Origin: Parcubacteria group bacterium CG1_02_58_44
GTDB taxonomy: Bacteria > Patescibacteriota > Patescibacteriia > SG8-24
Assembly (NCBI GenBank): GCA_001872545.1
Contig: MNWN01000008.1
Location: 1 to 37,958, forward strand
Reading direction: 5' to 3'
Length of the DNA: 37,958 nt
Within the stretch, counting starts at the first letter, position 1; each line of letters starts with the position of its first letter. The position numbers were made by a program, and so were the translations under genes. This document shows positions 16,882 through 24,897 of this stretch, piece by piece. The notes below the pieces were generated by a model. The model did not search any database. It was not told the DNA's origin and saw only the letters and a program-made list of their open reading frames with translations.

Positions 16882-17056
16882 TTTCTGCTTCTGGGTCCCG
16901 GCTCAGAGGCCGGGACGACATATATAGAGGGGGCCCGGGACGACACTCTTAATATGTCATCCCGGACTTGATCCGGGATCCACGATCCGATCTTTCTGCT
17001 TCTGGGTCCCGGGTCTCGGCCCGGGACGACATATATAGAGGGGGCCCGGGACGACA
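16882..17056. repeat. Dispersed palindromic repeat tract 2, right arm
   Basis: Contains the second exact copy of the 73-base block (16910-16982). A second copy of a 34-base stretch begins at 16973 (first copy 16291-16324). A third copy of the CCGGGACGACATATATAGAG unit begins at 17021. The array thus has a local duplicated structure around the nuclease gene. Confidence 0.9.
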
Positions 17057-17067
17057 ATCTGTTTTAC

Positions 17068-17096
17068 CTGACATTCGCCCTTCGAACGCCTATAAT
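17068..17096 (+). promoter_or_regulatory. Promoter for the second secreted surface protein
   Basis: CTGACA at 17068-17073, a 17-base spacer and a perfect TATAAT at 17091-17096, immediately after the repeat tract. Transcription would start near 17103, about 30 bases before ATG 17133. Confidence 0.82.
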
Positions 17097-17132
17097 AACC
17101 CACAGAATTAAGTCTTCGCCTTTCTATTTTTT

Positions 17133-18392
17133 ATGAGAACAAAACTGATCGCCTTGGCCACCGTCCTGTCGCTGGTCCTGGGAGCCGCACCGGCCCTGGC
17201 CGACACGACGACAGACATCTCGACCTATCTGACCGATACCGAGTACGTCCTGGATGGCCAGACTATGATCGTCAAAGCCGGCTCCGCATACAACTGGATC
17301 TCGGTCAACGAAACCGAACTGGTGGCGCAGATACCGGACCACGAGGCCTTCGAGGTGCGGACCCCGGGCCTCTACCCGTCGTCGATCGAGAACGACGGCG
17401 GTGTGGCGGTCTGCAACGTGATCACCACCCGCGAAAACCGCGTCTTCGTCTACGGTCCGCGCACCGTGACTTTCCATCCGAGAGAAGACCGCTGCACGGT
17501 CGTTGCCTCTGCCTACAGCACCAACACCGCGCCGGAGATCGGTCTTTCCGCTCCAGTCGCCGGGGATATCCTGGTGCCCGGAACTGCGACTACCGTTTTT
17601 TGGTCCACCCTGTCCGGCCGCAATCCGAATGCCGTTCGTCTGCGCCTGTCGACCGACGGCGGCCGGAGCTTCGATACAGTCCTGGCCGACAATTTGGTCA
17701 ACAATGGCTTCTACGTTTGGAACATTCCGTCTGATCTGTCGGCCAGCGAGGCTCGACTTAAGCTGGACGGTTACGATTCCGGCTATATCGTGGCTCTGGC
17801 CGTGAGCGGACAGTTCTCCGTCGGCGAGGCAGCCGCCGAATCCGCTGAAGCCGCCGAATCCGAAGGTGCCTTGGTCTCAGACGACTCGACCGGCAGCCAG
17901 ACCTTGACCTACCTCGGCTACGAACCGATAGTCGCGACGTTCGCCGCGGCAACGATCAGCATCGATCATGGACTGACAGCCGCTGAAGGCCGGACTTCCT
18001 GCATTCCCAACACTCGCCTGAAGTCATTCTCTGATTCCGCCGTCTACTACTGTGGCGTCGACGGAAAGCGTTACGTCTTCCCCAACTTGGCCACTCACCG
18101 CACCTGGTATGACGACTTCGCCGGCGTGATCGAAGTGTCTGACGACCAGCTGGCTCGGGTTCAGCTCGGCGGCAACGTCACTTACCGTCCCGGCATCCGG
18201 CTGATCAAGATCCAGACCGATCCCAAGGTCTACGCGGTCGACGCCGGCGGCACGCTGCGCTGGATCGAGACCGAGGCTGTGGCTGCAGCGCTCTATGGAT
18301 CGAACTGGAATCAAAAGGTAGACGACGTCTCCGATGCTTTCTTCGTCAACTATACGGTCGGCGAGTCGATAGCGGCCGTGACCGCGTCATAA
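17133..18392 (+). CDS. Secreted surface protein with C-terminal S-layer-type domain
   Basis: 419 residues with a clear signal peptide (KLIALATVLSLVLGAAPALA). Residues about 24-130 are unassigned. About 130-225 form an Ig/fibronectin-like domain of the type seen in extracellular enzymes (PVAGDILVPGTATTVFW, LRLSTDGGRSFDTVLADN, GFYVWNIP). An Ala/Glu-rich linker (about 230-250) follows. The last 135 residues match the N-terminal domain of the 1349-residue S-layer protein: KRYVFPNLATHRTWYDDF, then IKIQTDPKVYAVDAGGTLRW and DAFFVNYTVGESI. This copy has a Cys pair (CIPN...YYC) absent from the giant protein. Domain sharing suggests it binds the same partner or lattice. A promoter lies at 17068-17096. 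Confidence 0.82.
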   Translation: MRTKLIALATVLSLVLGAAPALADTTTDISTYLTDTEYVLDGQTMIVKAGSAYNWISVNETELVAQIPDHEAFEVRTPGLYPSSIENDGGVAVCNVITTRENRVFVYGPRTVTFHPREDRCTVVASAYSTNTAPEIGLSAPVAGDILVPGTATTVFWSTLSGRNPNAVRLRLSTDGGRSFDTVLADNLVNNGFYVWNIPSDLSASEARLKLDGYDSGYIVALAVSGQFSVGEAAAESAEAAESEGALVSDDSTGSQTLTYLGYEPIVATFAAATISIDHGLTAAEGRTSCIPNTRLKSFSDSAVYYCGVDGKRYVFPNLATHRTWYDDFAGVIEVSDDQLARVQLGGNVTYRPGIRLIKIQTDPKVYAVDAGGTLRWIETEAVAAALYGSNWNQKVDDVSDAFFVNYTVGESIAAVTAS

Positions 18393-18399
18393 TTGTGAA

Positions 18400-18740
18400 G
18401 CCTAAACCCCGGACGTAAGCCCGGGGAGTGTCATTCGCATCATCTTTTCTCTCAGATTCCCCCTATTTGTCGTCCTAGGCCCTCTACCATGTCGTCCCGA
18501 CCTTCTCAATTTTGTCGTCCCGGCCTCCGAGCCGGGACCCAGAAGTAAAAGAGATCGGATACTGGATCCCGGATATTGCTCACCGCATTCGCAATTCCGG
18601 GATGACAAATTTAAGAAGGGTTGCAGTTCCGGGATGACATACTAAGAAGGAATGCGGTTTCGGGATGACAGATAAATTAAAGTATTGTCGTCCCGGACTT
18701 GATCCGGCTTGCCTACCGTAGCTTTAGCGGAGGTGGGGAC
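18400..18740. repeat. Dispersed palindromic repeat tract 3
   Basis: Repeat units include CCCCGG/CCGGGG (18407-18426), GTCGTCCCGGCCTCCGAGCC and the 18566-18606 unit shared with tracts 1 and 2. Near 18695-18735 a CCCGGACTTGATCCGG unit is interrupted by a second small hairpin family, CCTACCGTAGCTTTAGCGGA, before the usual GGACCCAGAAGC continues. This suggests one repeat inserted in another. No gene is supported here, and 18740-18790 is AT-rich leader. Confidence 0.82.
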
Positions 18741-18790
18741 CCAGAAGCAAATTACAAAGGCCTAAAATCAAGATTTTACCCAATTATTCT

Positions 18791-18985
18791 ATGTTCCCTC
18801 CAGACCAAGACGGAAAAGACGGTTTCGAGCCGATCGACTTGCCGCCGGGTGGCGATTTTGGCGCAGGATTTTCCAGCTTCGACTTCCTGAACGAGGCCGG
18901 AAACTTAAAGAAGAAAGAACCGGTCGAGGAAGGCGATACGGTGGGTGTCGGACTGCATTTCCACGAGAAGCTGAGGAAAGGCTGA
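18791..18985 (+). CDS. Small acidic hypothetical protein
   Basis: 64 residues, not recognised. It is rich in Asp, Glu and Gly, with DQDGKDGFEPIDLPPGGDFG and a Lys-rich stretch (NLKKKEPVEE), and has no membrane segment or Cys. It begins just after the third repeat tract, next to an AT-rich stretch (TTATTCTATG), and ends 103 bases before the subtilase start I prefer. Codon usage resembles the neighbours, which supports it as a real short gene, but no family signature does. It could alternatively be leader sequence of the subtilase gene. Confidence 0.5.
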   Translation: MFPPDQDGKDGFEPIDLPPGGDFGAGFSSFDFLNEAGNLKKKEPVEEGDTVGVGLHFHEKLRKG

Positions 18986-19088
18986 GTTGAGGCCGAACGA
19001 GGCAGGAGACGGGCGCCTTCCGGGGCGTTTTGTCCTTTATCTTTCCCTCGGCGCTTTGTACAATGCTTTCGGTATTGAATCGACCATT

Positions 19089-21173
19089 ATGCTAGGCAAT
19101 CAGCTAAAAATCGGCAGTCTGACGTATCGTAGCCTGGCGGCCGCGTTGTTAGTCATAGTTGCGGTGGCACCCGTCGCCGTACTGGCTAGGACGCCCAACG
19201 ACCAGTATTTCAGCGAGCTGTGGTACCTGCAGCAGATCAACGCCCCGGCGGCTTGGGACTACAGCTTGGGCATGGAGACGATACCGATCGCCGTGATCGA
19301 CAGCGGCGTGGATGTCGACCATCCGGACTTGAAGGATAACATCTGGCTCAACACCGACGAGACAGCACACGACGGCATCGACAACGACGGCAACGGCTAC
19401 ATCGATGACCTCTACGGTTGGGACTTCATCGGTCACGACAACGATCCGCGACCCGACCTGGACGGCGAGTATTCGGTGCTCGGGGCGAACCACGGTACCA
19501 TCAGTGCCGGACTGATCTCGGCCAAGGGGGACAACGGCATCGGTATCGTCGGCGTGACCTGGCAGTCGCCGATCATGGTCCTGCGCGCGCTCGACTCGAT
19601 GGGCACCGGCGATCCGGACGATGTGGCCAGTGCGGTCGACTATGCCGTGGACAACGGCGCCAAGGTGATCAACCTGAGCTTCGACGGCCCGATCAACAGC
19701 CTACGTCTGGCGACGTCCCTGCGTCGCGTCTACGACAGGGGGGTATTCGTCGTGGCGGCGGCCGGCAACGCCCCGGAGGACGGTGAGGCCACGAATCTGG
19801 ACCGCGAGCCGATGTATCCGATCTGTTTCGACCGCGACTCCAGCGAGAACTACGTCTACGGTGTGGCTGCGACTGACACAGGCGACCAGAAGGCATCCTT
19901 CTCCAACTACGGTGCCGCCTGCGTGGACATCAGTGCGCCCGGCAATCGGATCATCTCGACCCAGCTTTACCTGCCGGGAGACTTCGAGTTCGACGAGCCG
20001 TACGGCGGTTACTTCAAGGGGACGTCGGTGGCTGCACCGCTGGTTTCGGGTTTGGCTGCGCTGATGTTCTCGCTGGACCGGAACCTGACGCCCAAGCAGG
20101 TGACCAACATTATCACCGAGACGTCGGCCAATATCGACCAGAGCAACCCCGATTACGTCGGGCGCCTCGGACGCGGTCGGATCGATGCGGCCAAGGCCGT
20201 GATCAAGGTGGCTGAGCTGCGGAGCAAGCCACCGGCTGAGACCTATAAACCGACTTCAGCACTGACTCCGGACGGCACTTCGAACCGTTTGGTGGTCGCC
20301 TCGTCCGGCCCCGGACGCGATCCGGAGGTCAGGATCTTCACCGAGGACGGCCTGTTTGTCCGTTCGTTCAGCGCCTTTCCGGTCGGATTTCGCGGTGGCG
20401 TTTCCCTGGCTCTAGGAAATTTCGACGGAACGCGCCGCAGCAGCATCGTGGTCGGTGCGCTGGCCGGCGGCGGGCCTCACGTCCGCATCTTTGACCTGAA
20501 CACCAAGCCGATCGGCGGTTTCTTCGCCTATGACGTCGGCTTCGGCGGCGGCGTCGAGGTGGCGACCGGAGATCTAGACGGCGACGGATTGGATGAGATC
20601 ATAACCGGAGCCGGTCCGGGCGGCGGACCGCATGTCCGTACTTTTGACCGGCGCGGCAACGTGATCGGCGGCTTCTTCGCCTTCGACGAGTCGTTTGTCG
20701 GCGGCGTGGACGTCGCGTCGGGAGACTTGGACGGCGACGGGCTGGACGAGATCGTGGTCGGAGCCGGCGTCGGAGGCTCTTCGGTCAGGGTGTTCAGTGC
20801 GCACGGCGAAATCCTGCTGGATTTCAGGCCGTTCGGAATCGACTACGACGGCGGAATTCAGGTGGATACGGAAGACCTGAATTCGGACGGTCGGGCGGAG
20901 ATAATCGTTCAGGGCAGGCGAGTCGGCGACCTTGGCGGCGTGGCGGTGTTCGACGGGTCCGGTCATTACGTCGGGCAGGGCGGATCGATTCCGTCGCTGT
21001 ACGCCAGCTTGGCGAACTGGAACCTTCAGCCGCCGAAGATGGTGACGGCCTGGGGTGCCCCGGCGGGGGAGTCGCCGCAGGTGACCCTGTCGTTCCCCAG
21101 AAGATCGAACTTTTCCTTCTCGGCCTTCGAGCCGTCTTTTCGCGGCGGAGTGCGGGCCTTCATTATAGAATGA
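19089..21173 (+). CDS. Secreted S8 subtilisin-like protease with FG-GAP repeats
   Basis: About 694 residues. ATG 19089 is chosen because a signal peptide follows (SLAAALLVIVAVAPVAVLA) and because TACAAT near 19056-19061 is a likely -10. The catalytic triad is visible: Asp in IAVIDSGVDVDHPD (about residue 71), His in GANHGTISAGLISA (about 137) and Ser in KGTSVAAPLVSG (about 315). The oxyanion Asn is in VVAAAGNAPEDG. There is no I9 propeptide. The C-terminal 280 residues carry five or more FG-GAP repeats with GDLDGDGLDEI loops and GGGPHVR phrases, as in the GHL15-like protein. It is probably a surface protease, perhaps for S-layer processing or degradation of external protein. Its stop overlaps the GtrA-like gene by four bases. 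Confidence 0.92.
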   Translation: MLGNQLKIGSLTYRSLAAALLVIVAVAPVAVLARTPNDQYFSELWYLQQINAPAAWDYSLGMETIPIAVIDSGVDVDHPDLKDNIWLNTDETAHDGIDNDGNGYIDDLYGWDFIGHDNDPRPDLDGEYSVLGANHGTISAGLISAKGDNGIGIVGVTWQSPIMVLRALDSMGTGDPDDVASAVDYAVDNGAKVINLSFDGPINSLRLATSLRRVYDRGVFVVAAAGNAPEDGEATNLDREPMYPICFDRDSSENYVYGVAATDTGDQKASFSNYGAACVDISAPGNRIISTQLYLPGDFEFDEPYGGYFKGTSVAAPLVSGLAALMFSLDRNLTPKQVTNIITETSANIDQSNPDYVGRLGRGRIDAAKAVIKVAELRSKPPAETYKPTSALTPDGTSNRLVVASSGPGRDPEVRIFTEDGLFVRSFSAFPVGFRGGVSLALGNFDGTRRSSIVVGALAGGGPHVRIFDLNTKPIGGFFAYDVGFGGGVEVATGDLDGDGLDEIITGAGPGGGPHVRTFDRRGNVIGGFFAFDESFVGGVDVASGDLDGDGLDEIVVGAGVGGSSVRVFSAHGEILLDFRPFGIDYDGGIQVDTEDLNSDGRAEIIVQGRRVGDLGGVAVFDGSGHYVGQGGSIPSLYASLANWNLQPPKMVTAWGAPAGESPQVTLSFPRRSNFSFSAFEPSFRGGVRAFIIE

Positions 21174-21697
21174 CGGCCGATGGACCGTCGTGCGTCATGG
21201 ACAGAGAGACAGGTATGGGCATTCGCGACCTGAAGTTGGCCGATTTCGTTGTCGGACAGGCTGGATTGGTCTGGCGTGGCGGGTCTACGGCCCATGAACT
21301 TTTACGCTTCTGCCTGGTCGGGACGGTGAATACGACCCTGGATTTCGGCGTCTACCTGCTGCTGACCAGGCTGTTCGGCTTCTGGTCAGGACATCTGCTG
21401 GCTGCCGCCGCGGTATCGTGGTGTCTGGCCGTGCTGTCGAGTTTTCTGCTGAACAACTTCTGGACCTTCGGGCACGGCACGCTGCGGCTTCGGAGCAGGA
21501 TGGGCAAGTTCACGGCCGTGGCCCTGAGCGGCGGGGCCTGGAACCTGATCTTGATGGTGGCCTTCATTTGTCTGGGACTTCATGACGTGCTGGCCAAGGT
21601 CTTGGCTACGGTCGGCGTGACCGTCTGGAACTTTACGCTTCAAAAGAGATGGACCTTCGGCGGACGGACGGCCGAGACCGACGAGATCCGTCATTAG
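21170..21697 (+). CDS. GtrA-like membrane protein
   Basis: 175 residues, four predicted membrane helices starting at about residue 45 (LRFCLVGTVNTTLDFGVYLL). The family marks are seen: FxxVGxxxTxxDFxxxxLL at the first helix, LLNNFWTFG between helices 2 and 3, and VWNFTLQKRWTF at the end. GtrA proteins are thought to help flip polyprenyl-phosphate sugars across the cytoplasmic membrane. The ATG at 21170 forms ATGA with the subtilase stop; Met at 21215 is an alternative start. A DPM1-like GT2 lies two genes downstream, the usual partner that makes the polyprenyl-phosphate sugar. Confidence 0.88.
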   Translation: MTADGPSCVMDRETGMGIRDLKLADFVVGQAGLVWRGGSTAHELLRFCLVGTVNTTLDFGVYLLLTRLFGFWSGHLLAAAAVSWCLAVLSSFLLNNFWTFGHGTLRLRSRMGKFTAVALSGGAWNLILMVAFICLGLHDVLAKVLATVGVTVWNFTLQKRWTFGGRTAETDEIRH

Positions 21698-21723
21698 TCT
21701 TCAGTGATTTTTACCATTTTCTT

Positions 21724-22749
21724 ATGCCCTCAGCCCCGATCTTCGACAGGAGGAACGTGCTGGTGACCGGCGGCGCCGGCTTCATTGGCTCCTTCCTGTG
21801 CGAGCGCCTGCTCCGCGACAGCAAGGTGATCTGCCTCGACAACTTCTCCACCTCCCAGCAGTCGAACATCTCCCACCTGCTCAAGAATCCGGACTTCGAG
21901 TTCATCCGCGCCGACGTCAACGCCCCGGTCGACCTGGCCGCCTACCCCGAGCTCGAGAGGTTCAAGGTCCGCCTCCAGGGCGTGCAGGAGGTCTACCACC
22001 TGGCCTGTCCGACCTCGCCCAAGAACTTCGACCGGTTCCGGAAGGACACCCTGCGCTCCAACTCCATCGGCATGAGCAATATGCTGGAGCTTGCGGTCGG
22101 CTACGGGGCCAAGTTCTTTCAGGCGTCGTCTTCGGTGGTCTACGGGCTGCGTCCCGAGGACGGCCATCCGTTCCGCGAGGACGAGTACGGCTCGTTCGAC
22201 CACCTGACGCCGCGCGGCTGCTACGACGAGGGCAAGCGCTTCGCCGAGACCTCCTGCGCCACCTACCATGACGTGCACGGGCTCGACGTCCGTATAGGTC
22301 GCATCTTCCGCACCTACGGACCGCGTCAGCCGCTTTCCGACGGCCACATGATCCCCGATTTCGTGCTCGACGCCATCGACGGCCGCGATTTGGTCATCTA
22401 CGGCGACGACAGCTTCAGGTCCTCACTGATCTACGTCTCGGACGTGGTCGATGGAATCATGCGTCTGATGTCGCTGCCAGAAGACCCCGGTCCGCTGAAC
22501 ATCGGCAGCGATTACGACATCAAGCTGTCCGACGTGGCCGCCAAGATAATGGAGATGACCGGCTCGCAGTCGAATGTGGTCTATCGTGAGCGGTTGCCGT
22601 TCATGCGCGAGCTGGGGCTGCCTGACCTGACCAAAATCAAGGAAAGGACCGGTTGGATTCCGCTCGTGTCGCTGGAGCAGGGGCTGAAGAAGACGGTCGA
22701 GTACACCGTGGCGTACAAGGATATCCTGCGTCCGCCTTTCGCCTTGTGA
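21724..22749 (+). CDS. NAD-dependent sugar-nucleotide epimerase/dehydratase, UDP-glucuronate decarboxylase-like
   Basis: 341 residues from ATG 21724. The upstream in-frame ATG at 21649 would overlap the GtrA gene and adds nonsense. The extended SDR fold shows GGAGFIG at the N-terminus for NAD, a core SSSVVYG, and the catalytic YDEGKR (Tyr-x3-Lys). The exact YDEGKR(F/V)AE phrase and LACPTSP motif are typical of UDP-glucuronate decarboxylase (UXS), which makes UDP-xylose. RIFRTYGPR and DVVDGIMRLM also fit. It is followed one base later by a GT2 gene, so they are probably one operon. I favour UXS-like over GalE-type but cannot fix the substrate. Confidence 0.86.
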   Translation: MPSAPIFDRRNVLVTGGAGFIGSFLCERLLRDSKVICLDNFSTSQQSNISHLLKNPDFEFIRADVNAPVDLAAYPELERFKVRLQGVQEVYHLACPTSPKNFDRFRKDTLRSNSIGMSNMLELAVGYGAKFFQASSSVVYGLRPEDGHPFREDEYGSFDHLTPRGCYDEGKRFAETSCATYHDVHGLDVRIGRIFRTYGPRQPLSDGHMIPDFVLDAIDGRDLVIYGDDSFRSSLIYVSDVVDGIMRLMSLPEDPGPLNIGSDYDIKLSDVAAKIMEMTGSQSNVVYRERLPFMRELGLPDLTKIKERTGWIPLVSLEQGLKKTVEYTVAYKDILRPPFAL

Positions 22750-22750
22750 T

Positions 22751-23419
22751 ATGAGCGTTTTTGCCGTGGTTCCGGCCTACAATGAGGAAAAGACGGTGGC
22801 CGACGTGGTCCGCTCGCTCGGTTCGGTGACGGATCGGGTGATCGTGGTGGACGACGGCTCGACTGACCGGACCGGACCCGAGGCCGACGGCGCCGGGGCG
22901 CTGGTCCTGCGCCATCTCTTCAATCGCGGACTGGGCGCGGCCATCGGGACCGGACTGCGTCATGCCTTGGACTTGGACGCCGATGTAGTACTGACTTTCG
23001 ATGCGGACGGCCAGCATCGGGCCGAGGACGTGCCGCACCTGATCGGGCCACTGCTCGACGGTCGGGCCGACGTGGCGATCGGAGTGCGGACATTGGACCG
23101 CCATATGATGCCCCGTAGCCGGCGCACAGCCAACTGGATCGGTAATGCCCTCACCTTCGCCCTGTTCGGCCTGTGGGTCCAGGACAGCCAGTCCGGCCTG
23201 CGGGCTTTCACCTCTTCTGCCGCTTCCCGTCTCGACCTGCGCTGCGACCGGATGGAGGTGTCGTCCGAGATAGTACGCGAGATCAGGCGTCATCGGCTGC
23301 GTCTGCACGAGCAGCCCATCCGGCCCGACTACACTCCGTATTCCCTTTCCAAGGGTCAGGGTTTCGTTGCCGGCCTCAAGACCGCCGGACGGCTGGTCCT
23401 GCACCGGGTCATGAGGTAA
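22751..23419 (+). CDS. GT2 glycosyltransferase, DPM1 / polyprenyl-phosphate sugar synthase-like
   Basis: 222 residues with the GT-A fold: VFAVVPAYNEEKTVADVV, VIVVDDGSTDRT (nucleotide binding) and LTFDADGQHRAEDV (DxD-type metal site). QSGLRAF follows near residue 155, the usual DPM1/GT2 motif before the acceptor loop. It has no C-terminal membrane helices, so it is the soluble short form. It begins one base after the epimerase stop and is followed by the DUF2304 gene, an arrangement often seen for polyprenyl-phosphate glycosyltransferases with small membrane partners. Together with GtrA it likely makes and flips a lipid-linked monosaccharide for GT-C enzymes. Confidence 0.88.
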   Translation: MSVFAVVPAYNEEKTVADVVRSLGSVTDRVIVVDDGSTDRTGPEADGAGALVLRHLFNRGLGAAIGTGLRHALDLDADVVLTFDADGQHRAEDVPHLIGPLLDGRADVAIGVRTLDRHMMPRSRRTANWIGNALTFALFGLWVQDSQSGLRAFTSSAASRLDLRCDRMEVSSEIVREIRRHRLRLHEQPIRPDYTPYSLSKGQGFVAGLKTAGRLVLHRVMR

Positions 23420-23431
23420 CCTTCCGATTCT

Positions 23432-23815
23432 ATGCATCTGATTCAGGTCACCATCATCGCCTTTGCCCTGTTCGCCGTCTGGCGGACCGTCATCAAGTTT
23501 CGGTCGGGCGAGCTGGGCCGTTTTCATCTGGTGCTGTGGCTGCTGCTGTGGGCCGCGGCCGGATTTCTGGTCGCCCTGCCGCAGGCCACCAGCTGGCTGG
23601 CCGTACTGGCCGGCGTGGGCCGTGGCGTGGACGTGGCTATCTACCTGTCAGTGGTGGTTCTTTTCTACCTGACGTTCCGCCTGTTCGTGCGTCTGGAGAA
23701 GATCGAGCATGACATCACCCTGTTGGTCAGGGAGATGGGGCTCAAGGACCGTCGTCCTGGAGCTCTGGAGGAAAAAGACCGCGCCGACGAAGGGTCGCGT
23801 TCCGGTCGGACATAA
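23432..23815 (+). CDS. DUF2304 family small membrane protein
   Basis: 127 residues, three hydrophobic helices (about 3-20, 32-50 and 64-88), then a charged amphipathic tail with KIEHDITLLVREMGLKD and a polar end. The order (helix, R-x-GEL, WxLLWxAA, then YL..VVLFYL) matches DUF2304. This family regularly sits beside DPM1-type GT2 genes, as here, and is thought to anchor or modulate them; the exact function is unknown. There is a 12-base gap to both neighbours. Confidence 0.85.
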   Translation: MHLIQVTIIAFALFAVWRTVIKFRSGELGRFHLVLWLLLWAAAGFLVALPQATSWLAVLAGVGRGVDVAIYLSVVVLFYLTFRLFVRLEKIEHDITLLVREMGLKDRRPGALEEKDRADEGSRSGRT

Positions 23816-23827
23816 CCCACGACGCCC

Positions 23828-24892
23828 ATGTCGTTACCTAAGATACCGAAAGTCACGGTCATCGTTCTGACCTTCAACTCGTCCAAGTACCTGGACGGGT
23901 GTTTTGGCACCCTGGAGAAAATTAACGCCGAGGGTTTGGAGGTCAAAGTCATGGTCGTGGACAACGGTTCGTCCGACGGCACGCCGGACGAGATTCGGCG
24001 CCGTTGGCCGTCGTTCGAAGTGGTCGACACCGGCAGCAACTTGGGTTACGCCAGCGGGAACAACGTCGGCATCAGGCTGGCCATCGAGCGGGGCGCGGAC
24101 TACGTCTACCTGCTGAACCACGACACCGAAGTCGGACCGGATTTTCTGGTCGAGGCGGTGCGAGTGGCCGAGTCAGATCCCCAAGTCGGCAGCGTGCAGT
24201 CGCTCCTGCTGCTTCATCCGGACCGTGAGCTGGTGAACAGCACCGGCAACGCCATACATTTCCTCGGCTTCGGCTACTGTCAGGACTACCGGCGGAGTGT
24301 GGACCGGATCGACGTCGAGACCGTACGCGAGATTCCCTATGCCTCAGGTGCAGCCGTTCTGTGTCGCTTGGCCGCACTGAAGCAGGTGGGCGACTTCGAC
24401 GAACGTTTCTTCATGTATCACGAGGATCTGGATCTGGGCTGGCGACTGCGGTTGGCCGGCTACCGGAACGTGCTGGCGCCCAAGTCGGTGGTCTGGCACA
24501 AGTACGAGTTCTCGCGGAGCATCGGCAAGTGGTACTACATGGAGCGCAACCGCTATCTGGTCCTGTTCAAGAACCTGCGCCTGCGGACGCTGATCGTGCT
24601 GGCGCCCTGTCTGGTCCTGGCCGAGGCCGGCATGGCCGTTCCGGCGGCGTTCGGCGGCTGGTGGGGCAAGAAGGTCAGGGCCCTGACCTATTTCCTGCGG
24701 CCGTCGGTCTGGAGCTACATCATCAGGGAGCGCGAACGTGTGGCTGCCTGGCGAAAGGTGAGCGACCGGGAGATCTTTTCGCTGTTCACGCCGACCGTCC
24801 GCGATCAGGAGAAGGCCAGTCTTTTTGCCGAATGGGTAGTCAATCCGCTGTTCGAGGTGACTTGGAAGGTCGTCCGGCCGTTCATCCGCTGA
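23828..24892 (+). CDS. GT2 family glycosyltransferase, rhamnosyltransferase-like
   Basis: 354 residues. The GT-A core has KVTVIVLTFNSSKYLDGCFG, VDNGSSDGTPDEI, LGYASGNNVGIRLAIERGAD and YLLNHDTEVGPDF (the metal-binding DxD equivalent). FDERFFMYHEDLDLGWRLR is the ED-x-D(L/W)xxR signature of inverting GT2 enzymes such as the WbbL-type. A hydrophobic stretch near residues 255-275 (LIVLAPCLVLAEAGMAVPAA) suggests membrane association. This subgroup commonly transfers rhamnose or similar sugars. It lies in the polysaccharide cluster with 5 bases to the next gene. Confidence 0.88.
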   Translation: MSLPKIPKVTVIVLTFNSSKYLDGCFGTLEKINAEGLEVKVMVVDNGSSDGTPDEIRRRWPSFEVVDTGSNLGYASGNNVGIRLAIERGADYVYLLNHDTEVGPDFLVEAVRVAESDPQVGSVQSLLLLHPDRELVNSTGNAIHFLGFGYCQDYRRSVDRIDVETVREIPYASGAAVLCRLAALKQVGDFDERFFMYHEDLDLGWRLRLAGYRNVLAPKSVVWHKYEFSRSIGKWYYMERNRYLVLFKNLRLRTLIVLAPCLVLAEAGMAVPAAFGGWWGKKVRALTYFLRPSVWSYIIRERERVAAWRKVSDREIFSLFTPTVRDQEKASLFAEWVVNPLFEVTWKVVRPFIR

Positions 24893-24897
24893 TCCGC

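Noticed and set aside
9016-17056. CRISPR array
   Set aside because: Repeats are palindromic, of mixed sequence, variable spacing and both orientations, with no unique spacers of fixed length and no cas genes.
24361-24897. Upstream extension of the 24898 glycosyltransferase frame
   Set aside because: It lies in another frame inside the GT2 gene and has low-complexity Arg/Gly content; the real N-terminus with GT4 motifs begins at 24898.
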